From NCBI GenBank assembly GCA_024195265.1, contig JAJLRJ010000001.1:58880789-58944788 (forward strand): 64,000 nucleotides of DNA, in the 5' to 3' direction. Below are positions 44,870 to 55,330 of the stretch, piece after piece; position 1 is the stretch's first letter; every line of letters starts with the position of its first letter. Below the pieces are notes generated by a model, which did no database searches, was not told the origin of the DNA, and was given only the letters and a program-made list of their open reading frames with translations. The stretch is from Dendrophyllia cribrosa. Lineage: Eukaryota; Cnidaria; Anthozoa; Scleractinia; Dendrophylliidae. Both the position numbers and the translations under genes were made by a program.

Positions 44870-46058
44870 ATGGCGTCGGAATGGCTTCAAATTCAGTACA
44901 AGACACAAGTACGCGACACAATTGAGGTAGGTAAACTTTATTTCAAAATAGATAGTTATTTGCCTAATTTTAGAAAATCCGTGATTTTCCCATACATTTC
45001 TCTATATACACAAGCTTTCGCATACACCACGTATGTAGAGTCGAATTTTGAGCTTGGGAAGCCTGTGCTTGCACAAGCTATTTGATTTCCTCGCGTATTT
45101 AAAAAAGCCAGTTTATGTTAAATCTATCCGAAACCTTAGAAGTAATTTCCGACAGAATTTGATTTTTTTTTTCATTTTTAACGACATTGTGGTTGTTTTG
45201 TACAAAAGAGGTTAATCTCAATAAATTTAGCTTCTAACTTCTGAGCGTACTGACGTAAATAAAAAATAACAGGCGGTTTGTGTAAAATTGAAACCGTTGA
45301 AACGGTTGCACAAGCTATTTCATTTCCGCGCGTATTTTAAAAAAGCCAGTTTATGTTAAATCTATCCGAAACTTAGAAGTAATTTCCGACAGAATTTGAT
45401 TTTTTTTAAATTTTTTTTAAATTTTTTTTTCATAGTGGTTGTTTTGTAAAGAGCTTAATCTCAACAAATTTTGCTTCTTTTTATAAAGGCGCTCTAAACG
45501 TAACGTTTAATTCCACTGTTGATCGCGTAGTTTGTTTATTTACTTACATCTCAGTTAAGAAGTTTGTTCAATTTTCAACAAATTTATAAATTTGAGAAGT
45601 ATTTAAAGAGCGATTTCAATAAAACTCTAAACTCGCTAAATTAAAGTTGTCGCTGAAATATTAGCGACCTTCAGATTTGACTACGAGTACGAAATCGAGT
45701 ACGAGTACGACTTTGGAATTTCGAGATAATTGTATCCACCGAACTGTAACTCCTTCCTGTTGCTGACTAACACGTAAATAAACGTTATGGATAAGATTGG
45801 TGTGATAATTAAGTATATGAGACACACGAATTTGGTTTGAAAACTCGTACTCGTACTCAATCTCGTACTCGTAGTCCAATCTGAAGGTCGCTATTAATTA
45901 GGTGGTACATATCTAATCTCCTCTTGTCATTCTGTTTTCAGGAAATAGAGGACATTCTCGAAGCGATAATCTTCACAAGCGAACACCTCTGCTTGTCAAA
46001 CTCCATTACTTCTGCAGTCTTGGCACTGCCCTTTGAACATAAGATGCACCATGAATGA
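44870..46058 (+). CDS. Small two-exon gene candidate, 57 residues
   Basis: Exon 1 (44870-44926) codes MASEWLQIQYKTQVRDTIE and ends at the donor GAG|GTAGGT. Exon 2 (45942-46058) follows the acceptor tctgttttcag and codes EIEDILEAIIFTSEHLCLSN to EHKMHHE and TGA. Both borders are phase 0, and both are GT-AG. The helical, charged start suggests a coiled coil. Part of exon 2 is repeated at 46757-46804. Exon 1 could instead splice to the phase-0 exons further right (51399, 53275). The intron holds a tandem duplication and a MITE. I do not recognise the family, and no homology supports it. Confidence 0.4.
45069..45420 (+). repeat. Two-copy tandem repeat, period 237 bp
   Basis: ttgcacaagctatttgattt then gccagtttatgttaaatcta (45069-45170) recurs from 45306 with few changes. 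Confidence 0.85.
45662..45893. mobile_element. 232-bp MITE
   Basis: Ends tagcgaccttcagatttgac and gtccaatctgaaggtcgcta, about 48 paired bases, with several cgagtacgagtacga words in the arms. Confidence 0.88.
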
Positions 46059-46249
46059 CAAATACTACTGTCAAGGAGGTTTGGATACCCGGTCTTTATT
46101 TGCATAGATTTTGGCGATTTTATTCCTTCGTTTTCTCTGCATTTCATGATCAGTTTGAGACTTTATAGCAAACGCGAGGAAAAGTGTTTTATAAGGATTT
46201 CCAAACACCTCAAATTGGGTCAACCCACTTCTCGGTTAAAACTAAATGC

Positions 46250-46690
46250 AAGGCTGATCGGACAGCTATAAAGGGTGTTTTATTGCCCAATATTTCGGTT
46301 TGGCAAAACTAACCTTCATCAGGGGCTGCAAAGAGCTAAGTAAAAATGGAATAAAACGGTAACAAGATATAAAATGATTCAAATGAAAAGGTTAAATATG
46401 ATTGGTTAACAAAAATAAACAGCAGAAACGTTTACAAAGGCTACTATAAAAATAGAAATATATTAAGTTTCATCGCGCCTGTTCATCTCATAGGGTTCAA
46501 GAGTCTTGCCCTTGGAAATTAAAAATGCTTCTCTGGCCTTACGAATGGCGTCTCTGTCAGAGTTAACGAGTTCAAGGGGAATGAGTTCTATGTCGTTGAT
46601 TGAATGGCCAGGCTGATCAATGTGATGTTGTTTAATGGCTTTTTCGATTGCGCGTCTGTGTTCACCAAATCTGTCGCTGAGATGTTATTT
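46250..46690 (-). mobile_element. Penelope-like element 3' end (endonuclease and terminal region)
   Basis: On the minus strand from about 46680 it reads LSDRFGEHRRAIEKAIKQHH, then GHSINDIELIPLELVNSD, then AIRKAREAFLISKGKTLEPY and EMNRRDE, the C-terminal GIY-YIG endonuclease part of Penelope-like elements. Below 46470 follows the terminal region with a hammerhead-like motif. The flanks carry an inverted ggatttccaaacacc / ggtgtttggatatcc pair. It has landed between the two copies of the small exon at 45942 and 46757. Confidence 0.75.
46288..46324 (-). ncRNA. Hammerhead-ribozyme-like motif in Penelope terminal region
   Basis: Read on the minus strand: CTGATGA, stem II GGTT...AACC, GAAA, then a small hairpin TATTGGGCAATA. 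Core CUGAUGA and GAAA are both intact. It lies about 150 bases after the endonuclease segment on the same strand, which is where Penelope ribozymes are known. The cleavage-site triplet is not clear, so activity is open. Confidence 0.5.
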
Positions 46691-46756
46691 GAGAGTTACC
46701 ACTTCTCGGTGTTTGGATATCCTGATGACACACCCTTCCTCGTATTGGATATCACC

Positions 46757-46804
46757 TCTACAATCTTGGTACTGCCCTTTGAACATAAGATGAACTATAA
46801 ATAA
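46757..46804 (+). pseudogene. Duplicated 3' piece of the 45942 exon
   Basis: acaatcttggtactgccctt then gaacataagatgaa repeats 46016-46048 (gcagtcttggcactgccctt then gaacataagatgca). Both copies run to a stop codon soon after. The copies are separated by the Penelope tail. Confidence 0.55.
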
Positions 46805-46936
46805 CAAACATAGAACAGCAAGAAAAAGATATGGTCGTTGCCAAGTTGTTGCCATTTTAAGTTACGAAGTTTTGTGGCGTCTGCTATAATATGTTTAATA
46901 TGTTAAAATATTGAAAGTCAGTGTGTGCACTTTGCG

Positions 46937-46991
<55 letters not shown>
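46937..46991 (+). repeat. 55-base poly(C) tract
   Basis: Uninterrupted C from 46937 to 46991. Poly-proline and poly-glycine frames over it are artefacts. Confidence 0.95.
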
Positions 46992-46994
<3 letters not shown>

Positions 46995-47990
46995 CACACC
47001 ACTCACCCTTCCCCGCCCCTGGCTAAATAGGGTTAACAAGGGAATAAGGGACGCGCACCGCACGCGGCTCCTCCACATTAACTGCGATCTTTTTCTGAAC
47101 AGGCGCCTGCTTCGAGGCTACTGTATATGATATTGCTTGGTTTTGATAATTTGCATATTTCTTTTTCTGATTTAGATGAGGGCCATGAATTCGTCAGTGG
47201 TAACTGTTTAGTATTAACTGTTATTTTAATCACATTTGCTGTTGTTGTTATTCGTAGGAGGATGCCGTTAGGTCGACGCAGTGGTTGTAAGGACATCTAA
47301 CGAGGAAAAGCACCTCAAATATTTTTGACCATGAGATGCTTATAAAGTAATATTCGAGCTGAAACGAATCAGAGAAGCCTTGATATATGCATGCTAATCT
47401 GCCTCGTAAAACAATGATATGACGCGCGCCTCTAATCAGAGCCAGAAATATCTGAACTCCGGGACACTGGAATTGCCCGGAACACTATATATAACGGCTA
47501 ACCCTAACCTTAACCACAAGCTAAACCGTGAGCTAACCTAGGCCCTAATTTAGGTGTTCTTGGCTCTTCCGGTGTTCAATGTTCTTATATCCTGGTGCTA
47601 CAATGCTCTGCTCCGCAAGATCATTTCTGAAGTGAGATGTCTTCTTCTTCTTCCATTAAACTTGCCTCCTTCACTTCTAAAGATTTTCGCAAGCGAAAAG
47701 GTCACGTGACGGGTGTAGAGGAATAGGTGGAATGTTGGTTGGTTCTGTATGTTCTTACTTTTATGATGCTACACGTGGTTCACACTATATATAGCTTACT
47801 TGTCCATTTCCTGAGCCGTCTCTCTAGTTTTACGTTTTCTAAAGTCTGATATTCAGCTTTTTGAGCCGAGTACTTGTGCTTGCGAACTTTCTCCAGTATC
47901 CTTGACCACGCATTTTCGCTTTCTCTAAGTCTCAATTCAATGTACCCCTGTTATTAGTAATTATTGTTATTTATTAATATTATCATTACT
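46992..47990. other. Stretch without a supported gene
   Basis: Includes a short ctaaccctaaccttaaccac run near 47500 and a tandem word ggtgttc. No coding support. Confidence 0.35.
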
Positions 47991-47999
47991 TTATAATCA

Positions 48000-48740
48000 T
48001 CTTTGATTATGCTCAGCGACTGCGGGCTGTTGAAGGGAAACAGGAGCATAACAGGCTCATAATCAGCCCTAGGAAGAGCAAAAGAGTCGGTCCTGTGGTC
48101 CAGACTGACTTTGACTTCGCCGATGACATCGTGCTTGTGACAGACTCAGTTGAGAAGGCACAGGCTTTGCTGCTTAGCGTGGAGGGTAAATGCAAGAAGG
48201 TGGGTCTACGGGCTCAGCGCTAAGAATACATAGGTCACGAGCTTCAACATCATGATCAAGGAGGAAGTCAAGGTCATCACCAAAGATGGTTTATCACTCG
48301 CTGCCAAAAGGGACTTTCCCTTAGGCTCCAATATCAGCTCTACCGAGAACGACATCCGCGTGAAGAAACAACAAACCTGGAGAACTCTCCACGACCTCAA
48401 GAACATCTGGAAGCCCACCATGCCTGAAGACCTCATTCTAGCCTTCGGCTCGGAGGCATGGACGCTCACAGTAGAAGAAGAGGCTCGGCTTAACGGCTGC
48501 TACACTCTCATGCTCGGGATAGTCCTCAATGTCTCATGGTAGGATAGGGTCAGAAGAAGCAAAGCCATCTATAGTAATCTGCCTAGTCCTTCCGTCAACA
48601 TCAGGAGAAAGAGATTCCGACTGGCTGGACACTGCATACGGCACCCTGAGCTGGTTGCTAGTGACTTGGTCCTCTGGGAACCGACCCAAGGGGACGTGCT
48701 ATTATATCTCAAGGAGACTCAACTTTATTGAATTCCAGGA
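48000..48740 (+). pseudogene. LINE reverse transcriptase relic
   Basis: Plus strand, broken frames in order: TDFDFADDIVLVTDS, with the FADD catalytic box at 48115-48126; then EKAQALLLSVEGKCKKVGL; a gap; then LGSNISSTENDIRVKKQQTW, WTLTVEEEARLNGCY, and after another frame change RRKRFRLAGHCIRHPELVAS-like and WEPTQGT-like residues. This order and the GCYT / LAGHC blocks match a LINE family common in cnidarian genomes. It is 5'-truncated and full of frame changes. Confidence 0.75.
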
Positions 48741-48989
48741 TATTTAATAATCCGATTATATTACGAAGCTTAAGGCATCTTTTGTGAACGTCACGGGATC
48801 GAGAGTGGTCCAAAACTATATATAGTACGCAGATTTCAATGCAGTGCGTCGCATTCAATACAATCCTCACATATGACTCAACGACGCAGCTGATTTCGTT
48901 TAGTAACTTCTGAGCATAATATTTACATCCTTTATCTTCACTTTTCGTTACCATACACCTCTGATAGATGTTAAATATGGCAAAGACCG

Positions 48990-49310
48990 TCTTTACCAAG
49001 TATTTGACACGGATGTCAAAGGTGGCAAAGGCTGTCTTCGATTTAATTCAAAGTTAGCGCACCTTTGACACTATGCATCTTTGACGTTTTTCAAAGATAT
49101 ACTAAATTAAAGGTGCTGTCAAATAGGGCTTTGACTTGTACAAAGGTACCTTTGATTCGCCTGTGATGTGAATCAAATGTCCAGCACTTTTGACGCGCGT
49201 CAAAAGAGTGTCAAAAACCTTTGATCTCATTTGATGCCTAAGTCGCGCAACCTTGCATGTCACACCATTGATGTAAATCAAAGGTGATCAAAGCCAACTT
49301 TTCGTGCAGT
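48990..49310. repeat. Cluster of TTTGA(C/T) words in both directions
   Basis: About a dozen tttgac/gtcaaa and tttgat/atcaaa words within 320 bases, for instance acctttgacac, gtacctttgattcg and aatcaaaggtgatcaaagcc. ctttgat is also the TCF/LEF core. It looks like a diverged element with iterated sites; no clear ends. Confidence 0.5.
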
Positions 49311-49658
49311 GAGTTTAACGGCGTCGTAAATTAAACTAGCAAGTGTTCTGAACTAGAAATGTAAGTGGGTTATATTCGAAACATCTTCATATCTTCCTCG
49401 CTAATCTTCGGAAGTCTTCGGTAATCTTCGGCAAAAATGACCGAAAACAAAAATGACCTTTGAACAATCATCGGACCTTCTCGTAAGACCTTCGGAAAAT
49501 TGTTAGGTGTCTTCGATAAACTTCGGAACACAAACTTGCAACTGGCATTGTAACAACATCTGAAAATTGTCAAAACACTGTGGTATCAAAGTTATAAAGG
49601 CATGAAATACTCGTGACTTGAGTTTTCTTTGTAAACACGTAAGACAAAAGGCTCCTGT

Positions 49659-49798
49659 GTATATGTTGTAGTTAATTTTTTATTTCAGGTAATTTTTGTT
49701 TTTCCTTTGTTTCAAAATCATTAGCATATATTACCATACCCCAAAACAATAGAAAAATAAAAATTACCTGAGATAAAAAATTAACTACAACATATACT
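49659..49798. mobile_element. 140-bp foldback MITE
   Basis: gtatatgttgtagttaattt and aaattaactacaacatatac form the ends; arms of about 47 bases pair (49659-49705 with 49752-49798). Confidence 0.85.
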
Positions 49799-50033
49799 AA
49801 GAAAAATCAAGTGACTCGTGGGATATTTCACGGTATACCACTCGAAACAATTGCATAACTAGCATTTATAATCTTGTGCGTCTATGTCGATACGATTTTC
49901 TGCACACAGCTGCGTGTTCGTTCATCCAACTAGTATTGTATGCATTTTTGCCACAAAAACTGTTTATTTTAAGTATAATATTACCTCTCTCCCTTCATAT
50001 GATATAGTTGTGAACCCCTATAAATTTAAAATA

Positions 50034-50056
50034 CATTCATTCATTCATTCATTCAT
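50034..50056 (+). repeat. (ATTC)n microsatellite
   Basis: Five to six ATTC units. Confidence 0.85.
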
Positions 50057-50439
50057 CCATACTAGTACTCAAAGACTGATAGCAGTAAAATAAGCTACAG
50101 TTTTGGGGTAAACCTAACACATATAATAATGTATGAAATACACTCATCAACAGCTTTAAAATGATATATCATTGGATAGAATTTGTATCTATTCACCTTG
50201 GGAATAAAGGTGTTTGCCATAGGCCTAGGCCTTGAAATGGTTGACCATAATTAAACGCCCATTTTAATGCTTTTTTCGGGGTCTTGTGTACTCCGTTTGC
50301 CTTCTAGCACTGAACAACCCATTTAACTTCATCGTCATCTTCATGCTAAAGAAAAATCCTGAAGGTTTACTGGCCGATGAGGGTCAGTAATGAAGAGATT
50401 GGAGAAAGATCTAGCACAAGGTCAATTGGTGAACACGTA

Positions 50440-50673
50440 AGATTCAGACGATGGAAATGGTTAGGTCATGTTTAAGGAAAGTCCGCTGACAAAAATGCCC
50501 AAGATCCTACTAACATGGACACCCGAATGCAAGCGTAGGAGGGAACGGGCAAGAGATACGTGGCGGAGGACACAGTTAGGATTTAACCTGTAGAGAAGCA
50601 GAGACTGCAACCAGAGACAGACAGAAAAACTAGGAGGAGGAGAATTGATGGCCCTATTCTTCACAAGGAGAGA

Positions 50674-50709
<36 letters not shown>
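50440..50709 (+). mobile_element. LINE 3' fragment with (GAT)n tail
   Basis: Broken plus-strand frame with WLGHV, KSADK, and RARDTWRRT-like residues, then GPILHKERDDDD, typical of the end of an RTE-like LINE protein. Ends in about twelve GAT units (50674-50709). Confidence 0.65.
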
Positions 50710-50729
50710 CAAGAGAGAGTGAGAGAGGC

Positions 50730-50830
50730 TGTGTGCGCGCGACGCCTGTAACTGCGCAAGCACATACACGCAACACGCGCGCGAGAATTTTTAAGCACAT
50801 ATTATAGCCTCTTACATTCTTCATACTAAT
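50730..50830 (+). repeat. Three-copy local repeat, copy 1
   Basis: gacgcctgtaactgcgcaag then cacatacacgcaacacgcgc and aagcacatattatagcc. Copies 2 and 3 at 51575-51665 and 52765-52860 each follow a simple-repeat stretch (gt)n or (ga)n. Confidence 0.75.
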
Positions 50831-51089
50831 ACTGATTTTGTCTCGTTAACAGTTTTTGTTTGAGAATTGGAGGTAATTATAGACAGATGGCTCCTTATGA
50901 CGAAAATGGATCACAGATCACAAGTCTATCAACAATCAACCACTTAACGCACAAGGAAACTAACTAACAAGTAAGTTTTGATAAACCTGTGGATATTTTT
51001 ACTTTCTTTTTATGAGAAAAAAATTGATAGTGCGATTTTCAATTGAGTGAAGTCAGTGTTATTTTGCTATATTGTTTCGGTTTGGCATT

Positions 51090-51245
51090 GCTTTGTGATT
51101 GGCCAAAACATCTCCAGCCACTTTCTCAACCAATCAGAGGTAAACCAAAACCAATCATGACTTGCTCGCACACGTTTTCCACCCTTGGCGCCAGCAACAT
51201 GTATTTGCTTCGAGCTCTGATTGGTTCCTTTGATTGTCTGCTTCT
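51090..51245 (+). repeat. CCAAT-rich interspersed module, copy 5
   Basis: tgtgattggccaaaacatct, caaccaatcagagg, gcttggcgcc-like and ttgcttcgagctctgattgg. More diverged than the lectin-array copies. Confidence 0.6.
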
Positions 51246-51398
51246 ATTTTTATTAGTCAGAGTTGGTTTTACGACTCTAGAATATTAAAAAATATACTTG
51301 GCCGGTAATACGCGAGTATAAATAAAGTTCTAACTAATATTTGCCAAGTGTAATATTAATTTCAAAGTTTTGCAATGTTTTTATCTTGCAATTCTCAG

Positions 51399-51481
51399 GG
51401 AAGCCAGGAGCTTATTAGACTGCAGATACTGACAAATCCGCTAAAGGAAAGCGCCAATGACGAGATACTAATTGCAGCTAG
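51399..51481 (+). CDS. Exon candidate (83 bp)
   Basis: Acceptor attctcag and donor TAG|GTATCT enclose one open frame, SQELIRLQILTNPLKESAND then EILIAA. Only one of three frames is open. A second copy at 52627-52710 also stays open (EPIGLQMPTNPLQLKTNGEI then LIEA) and keeps a donor AAG|GTAAAT, which suggests these are or were true exons. The exon ends in phase 2, which does not fit directly with 53275. No family recognised. Confidence 0.35.
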
Positions 51482-51512
51482 GTATCTATACTTCCTATTT
51501 TTTCTTTTGTGT

Positions 51513-51518
<6 letters not shown>

Positions 51519-51543
<25 letters not shown>
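51519..51543 (+). repeat. (GT)n microsatellite
   Basis: About a dozen GT units with one interruption. Confidence 0.85.
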
Positions 51544-51574
51544 AGAGAAAGAGGCAGAGACCAAAGAGACTGTG

Positions 51575-51665
51575 TGTGCACGACGCCTGTAACTGCTCGA
51601 GCACATACACACAACACGCGCGCGTAAATTTTTAAGCACATATTATAGCCGCTTATGTGCTTCAT
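51575..51665 (+). repeat. Three-copy local repeat, copy 2
   Basis: gacgcctgtaactgctcgag then cacatacacacaacacgcgc and aagcacatattatagcc. Confidence 0.75.
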
Positions 51666-51912
51666 AATTACACTGATTACAAAAGTCTGTTTTATACTAC
51701 TAATGCTCTTTTATACCGTAAACAGTTTTATTTCTAGAGAATTCAGGTAATCATTGATTGAAGATAGATGGCTTCTTTTCGAAGGAAATGATTTGCAAGT
51801 TTATCAACAATCCACCGCTTAACATAGAAGGTAACTAACTAACAGGTAAGTCTTGAAAAAACTCTGGAATTCTTACGATGAAGAAAGGAAAAGTAACAGT
51901 GCGGTTTTCAAT

Positions 51913-52081
51913 TAAGGGCCAAGTCGCACTACAGTTAAAAACAAAAATCCGCCCGTGCAAAAATCGAGGAAAACAAAAGAAACCACTCCGGTGGGACAGG
52001 CTTTTTGTAGAATGTTTTTGTTTTTATGTCATTTTGCACGGGCTAATTTTTGTTTTTGACTGTAGTGCGACTTGGCCCTAA
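51913..52081. mobile_element. 169-bp MITE
   Basis: Ends taagggccaagtcgcactac and gtagtgcgacttggccctaa; about 48 bases pair, including aaaaacaaaaat and cccgtgcaaaa. An open stretch across it is incidental. Confidence 0.88.
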
Positions 52082-52109
52082 GTATCGAAAGTAATTTTGC
52101 TATCGCTTC

Positions 52110-52285
52110 GGTTTTGCATTGCTGCACTCCGTGATGAGGCAGCTTGTACATTTCGGAACGCCTCACAGGATTGATTGAGAAAATAATAGAACAAACAACC
52201 GAACAATGGACCCCAGCCCTGAATACAATGCATCTGCGTGATACCCAGGTACAAAGAAATTACAGGTTCTGACGAGGTCCATGGT
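52110..52285. repeat. Interspersed repeat shared with 33120-33310
   Basis: cggaacgcctcacaggattg, aataatagaacaaacaac and gaacaatgg words in the same order as at 33155-33215. Confidence 0.6.
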
Positions 52286-52291
52286 ATCTGT

Positions 52292-52480
52292 TTGTTATTG
52301 GCTAAAATATCTCGCGCCACTTTATAACCAATCAGAGGTAAAACCCTAACTAATTTTGACTTGCTCGCACACGCTTCTTCAGTGTGCTTGGCGCCGACTA
52401 CATGCATTTGTCTCCAGGTTCAATGGATTGTCTGCGTCTATTGTATGTGATTGGCAAACAGTGATTACTTTGGTTTTACG
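52292..52480 (+). repeat. CCAAT-rich interspersed module, copy 6
   Basis: ttattggctaaaatatctcg, aaccaatcagaggt, gcttggcgcc and agtgattactttggttttac, again in the shared order. Confidence 0.6.
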
Positions 52481-52626
52481 GCACTCGAGTGAAAACGGTC
52501 TACAAGATATCAAATAAATAAATAAGCTTGGGTCACAATACGCTGCTAAAAATACGGTTCTAACTATATTCAGCAATTGCCATGTTAATCTCATAGTTTT
52601 GCAATGTTTTAATCTTGCAATTCTCA

Positions 52627-52710
52627 ATGATGCCAGGAGCCTATTGGACTACAGATGCCGACAAATCCGCTACAATTGAAAACCAATGGCGAGATACTAA
52701 TTGAAGCAAG
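52627..52710 (+). CDS. Second copy of the 51399 exon
   Basis: About 75% alike to 51399-51481 by eye. The acceptor is changed (ttctcaatgatgccag), but the donor AAG|GTAAAT is good and the same frame is open. Could be a duplicated exon or a duplicated gene piece, since the flanking repeat is duplicated too. Confidence 0.3.
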
Positions 52711-52764
52711 GTAAATATACGTCCTTTTCTTTTGTATTTGTGTAAGAGAGAGAGAGAGAGACTG

Positions 52765-52860
52765 CAGGTGCGGGACGCCTGTAACTGAGCAAGCACATAC
52801 ACGCAATACGCGCGCGTTAATTTCTGAGCACATATTATAGCCACTTTCAAGCTTTATAAT
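52765..52860 (+). repeat. Three-copy local repeat, copy 3
   Basis: gacgcctgtaactgagcaag then cacatacacgcaatacgcgc and gagcacatattatagcc, after a (ga)n stretch. Confidence 0.75.
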
Positions 52861-53274
52861 TACATAGAGAGAGAAAGAGAGTACTGCCCTCGGGTCGTCA
52901 TAGCCTCTGCACATTCGGTGTAGAATGTTTCATTTAGAGCGTTTCATATTCACGAGTTGGCTCACAGAGGAGCCTTTGATTGTAACGGAAGGGTCGCTCA
53001 AATATGAGCCAGCGATGTGTAGAGCATTACTTATTCACGGGTTGGCTTACAGGATCCTTTGATTTAAAATGAAGAGATTTCAGTCAATAATTGACCACTG
53101 TTAAAAAGATGAGCGCTTTGATCATGTGTACTTGTACGCCTTAAATCTCTTTTGACTGGAATCACTATAGTCTCTGAGACTTAAAGGAAACTCTCGTCTA
53201 ATTCTTATTGGTTAGCTCTCATTGGCTCACGTTCTTGTTTGACCTGGCTTAAACTCAATTCGTTTTCACCTCAG

Positions 53275-54589
53275 GTTACAGAAAGGAGGGAAGAAGAACA
53301 CATGGACGACTATAGTGACGCGAAACAAATCACATCACAGGTACATCTCCATCATAATTCAAAGTCTTTTATTGTTCTTACGTTGGGCTCACGCGTCGTA
53401 CTTCCTCGCGGTCGCGTTTTAACTTGCGCCTCTGCGTTTCGCTTTTTGTCAACTTATTTTTGGAGAAAAGAGAAACTGCATGATTATAGTCTTTTTGTGT
53501 TTACGCTCAAACCCTGGACATTCAACTACCCACAACCGTAAACTACATAATGGGGTACGGGTGTAATCGTCATGTCCGGGTAGTACGTCCCTATATGTAG
53601 ACATGTGAGGCTCCAAAAAACTGGAATTGAGCGATTTTCGTCTGAAATTAGGTACATACTTTGACAATTGTGGCCTGCAGCGTTCACACCACTCCTGGAA
53701 AACTCCTGGAATTTTATACACATATTTTTGTACCCTGAGAACTCCTGGAATTCCGTCATCTCGAATCCATGAGTATGTTTTGTCTTATAATCAGAAATTA
53801 GGTATTCAAAATGGGAAAATATTTAAAACGGGTAAAGGTTTTGAACAGCGGGCAGCTCACACCCCACAAAAAAGTTTTAGCAGTAAGATAGACCGCGGTA
53901 AGAATGCACGCTTGGAATATTGATAACGCACAAAACGAAAGTAGAAGTATATTAATTTTATTAACATTGTGTCTTGAATAATTTTTCCCCTGTGTTACGC
54001 TTAAACAATTTGATTCTTAGGTCGGGGCTTCCCCTATTGCCATTCAGGTAAAATAAGACCTAAGGGAACTTCATATTAATGGCCCACCTTCACCCAAAAT
54101 GCTGTGCGCGTCGTGATCACTTTCTGTGCTGAATTTCGTGCAACACGAAATTCACGCTTGAATGCGTGTAACCAATCAGATCACGCGTATGAACAATGGA
54201 GCATTTCAAAATAGAAACAAACGACCGCAACGTCTTTTGGGTGAAGGTGGGCCTTTAAAGTATCCGGAGTGATCGACGCACCTTTAAGGGGTTGAAATTC
54301 GTGTTTGCGACGAGTAGGAGGTTAACCACCGATCGAGTACCTTTGAAAACAATGCCCATAAAAACACAATTCTGGTACCTTTTGGTGGTTTCTCGAAAAA
54401 ATATTCAGAGAAAACTTTCGTGAATTTTAATACTCCCACCACGGAAAGAGACTACGAGATTGCAGACTAATTGTTAAATATACCATTATATATTTTCAGC
54501 TATTTCAAGCGACTTCAAAACGCCTTGGAAACTCTATAAAAGATCTTCATGCAGTCTTATCAGATGAAATGGATCCATTATCAGAATAA
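53275..54589 (+). CDS. Two 3'-terminal exons of an unrecognised gene
   Basis: Exon 53275-53340 (acceptor cacctcag, donor CAG|GTACAT) codes VTERREEEHMDDYSDAKQIT then SQ. Exon 54500-54589 (acceptor tattttcag) codes LFQATSKRLGNSIKDLHAVL then SDEMDPLSE and TAA. Borders are phase 0 on both sides. The joined piece is acidic and helical, like a coiled-coil tail. The 5' exons are uncertain; 44870-44926 (also phase 0) is one candidate and 51399-51481 would need another exon between. A MITE lies in the intron. I do not recognise the family. Confidence 0.45.
54079..54255. mobile_element. About 177-bp MITE
   Basis: Ends aatggcccaccttcacccaa and ttgggtgaaggtgggcc.tt; about 22 bases pair. Confidence 0.8.
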
Positions 54590-55257
54590 TGGACCACCAG
54601 TTTTTCATGTTGCATGCTACTGATAGATTCTAAGAAATCTGAGTAAATTATCTTAGTCATAAAAGCGCGCTTTGTAATGGCTGCTTAAAAATGTACCCAT
54701 TACCACAGGTTGTCCCAAACCGCATTTTTCAGTCAATTGGCCTTAGTCACGATAGCAACCATGTTGCGCGTGTTAACAAACTCAACTCGTATATGATTTA
54801 AGAAGGAATAATTTCTGTGTTTATATAATAATTAAGAAAGTGCGCGTGTTTTAGTAAATAACTGATACATGAATTAAGACGGAATAATAATCATTCGCGC
54901 TTAAGTCTTTGTTTGAACTAAACACTTGTAATTAATCCTGAAAATTTAATTATTATTGTTTATTTATTCAAATGGAATAATTTGACCCTTTTTGGTTTAT
55001 ATTAACGTAACATTTTTATTTCTTCACTTGAAAATGATATCAAGATGAAAATAATTTTATATAAGTATTAAGAATTGACATGTGTTAGCAAATAACTGAT
55101 CCATGAATTAAGGAGAAAGAATTAATAGTGTGCGCATGTTAGCAAATAACTGATACATAAATTACAGACGATTAATAATGTATATAGAAGAATTAGTGTA
55201 TATAGACAGTTAAAGTGAGAACAGAAATTTTCACAACAAAGATTATGAGTGAAAAAG

Positions 55258-55330
55258 TGCCTCAGCCGGGAGTTGAACCCGGGTCTCCTGATGACCGGAC
55301 AGATGCCTTAACCACTAGGCCACTGAGACA
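55258..55330 (-). tRNA. tRNA-like cloverleaf, probably not functional
   Basis: 73 bases on the minus strand fold as a cloverleaf. A 7-bp acceptor stem pairs GTCTCAG with CTGAGGC, the D arm is GCC/GGC with an A box (TGGCCTAGTGG), and the T arm is perfect, CCGGG/CCCGG, with B box GGTTCAACTCC. The anticodon stem has four pairs and a T-T mismatch, and position 33 is C where tRNAs have U; the anticodon position would read GGT. So it is tRNA-derived but unlikely to decode. Similar sequences are common repeats in cnidarian genomes, from memory. Confidence 0.6.

Noticed and set aside
46884..47130. Poly-glycine and poly-proline frames
   Set aside because: Produced by the 55-base poly(C) tract.
47497..47520. 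Telomere-like ctaaccctaacc run
   Set aside because: Only two or three imperfect units; too short for an interstitial telomere array.
51878..52081. 67-codon plus-strand frame
   Set aside because: Spans a MITE from one inverted end to the other.
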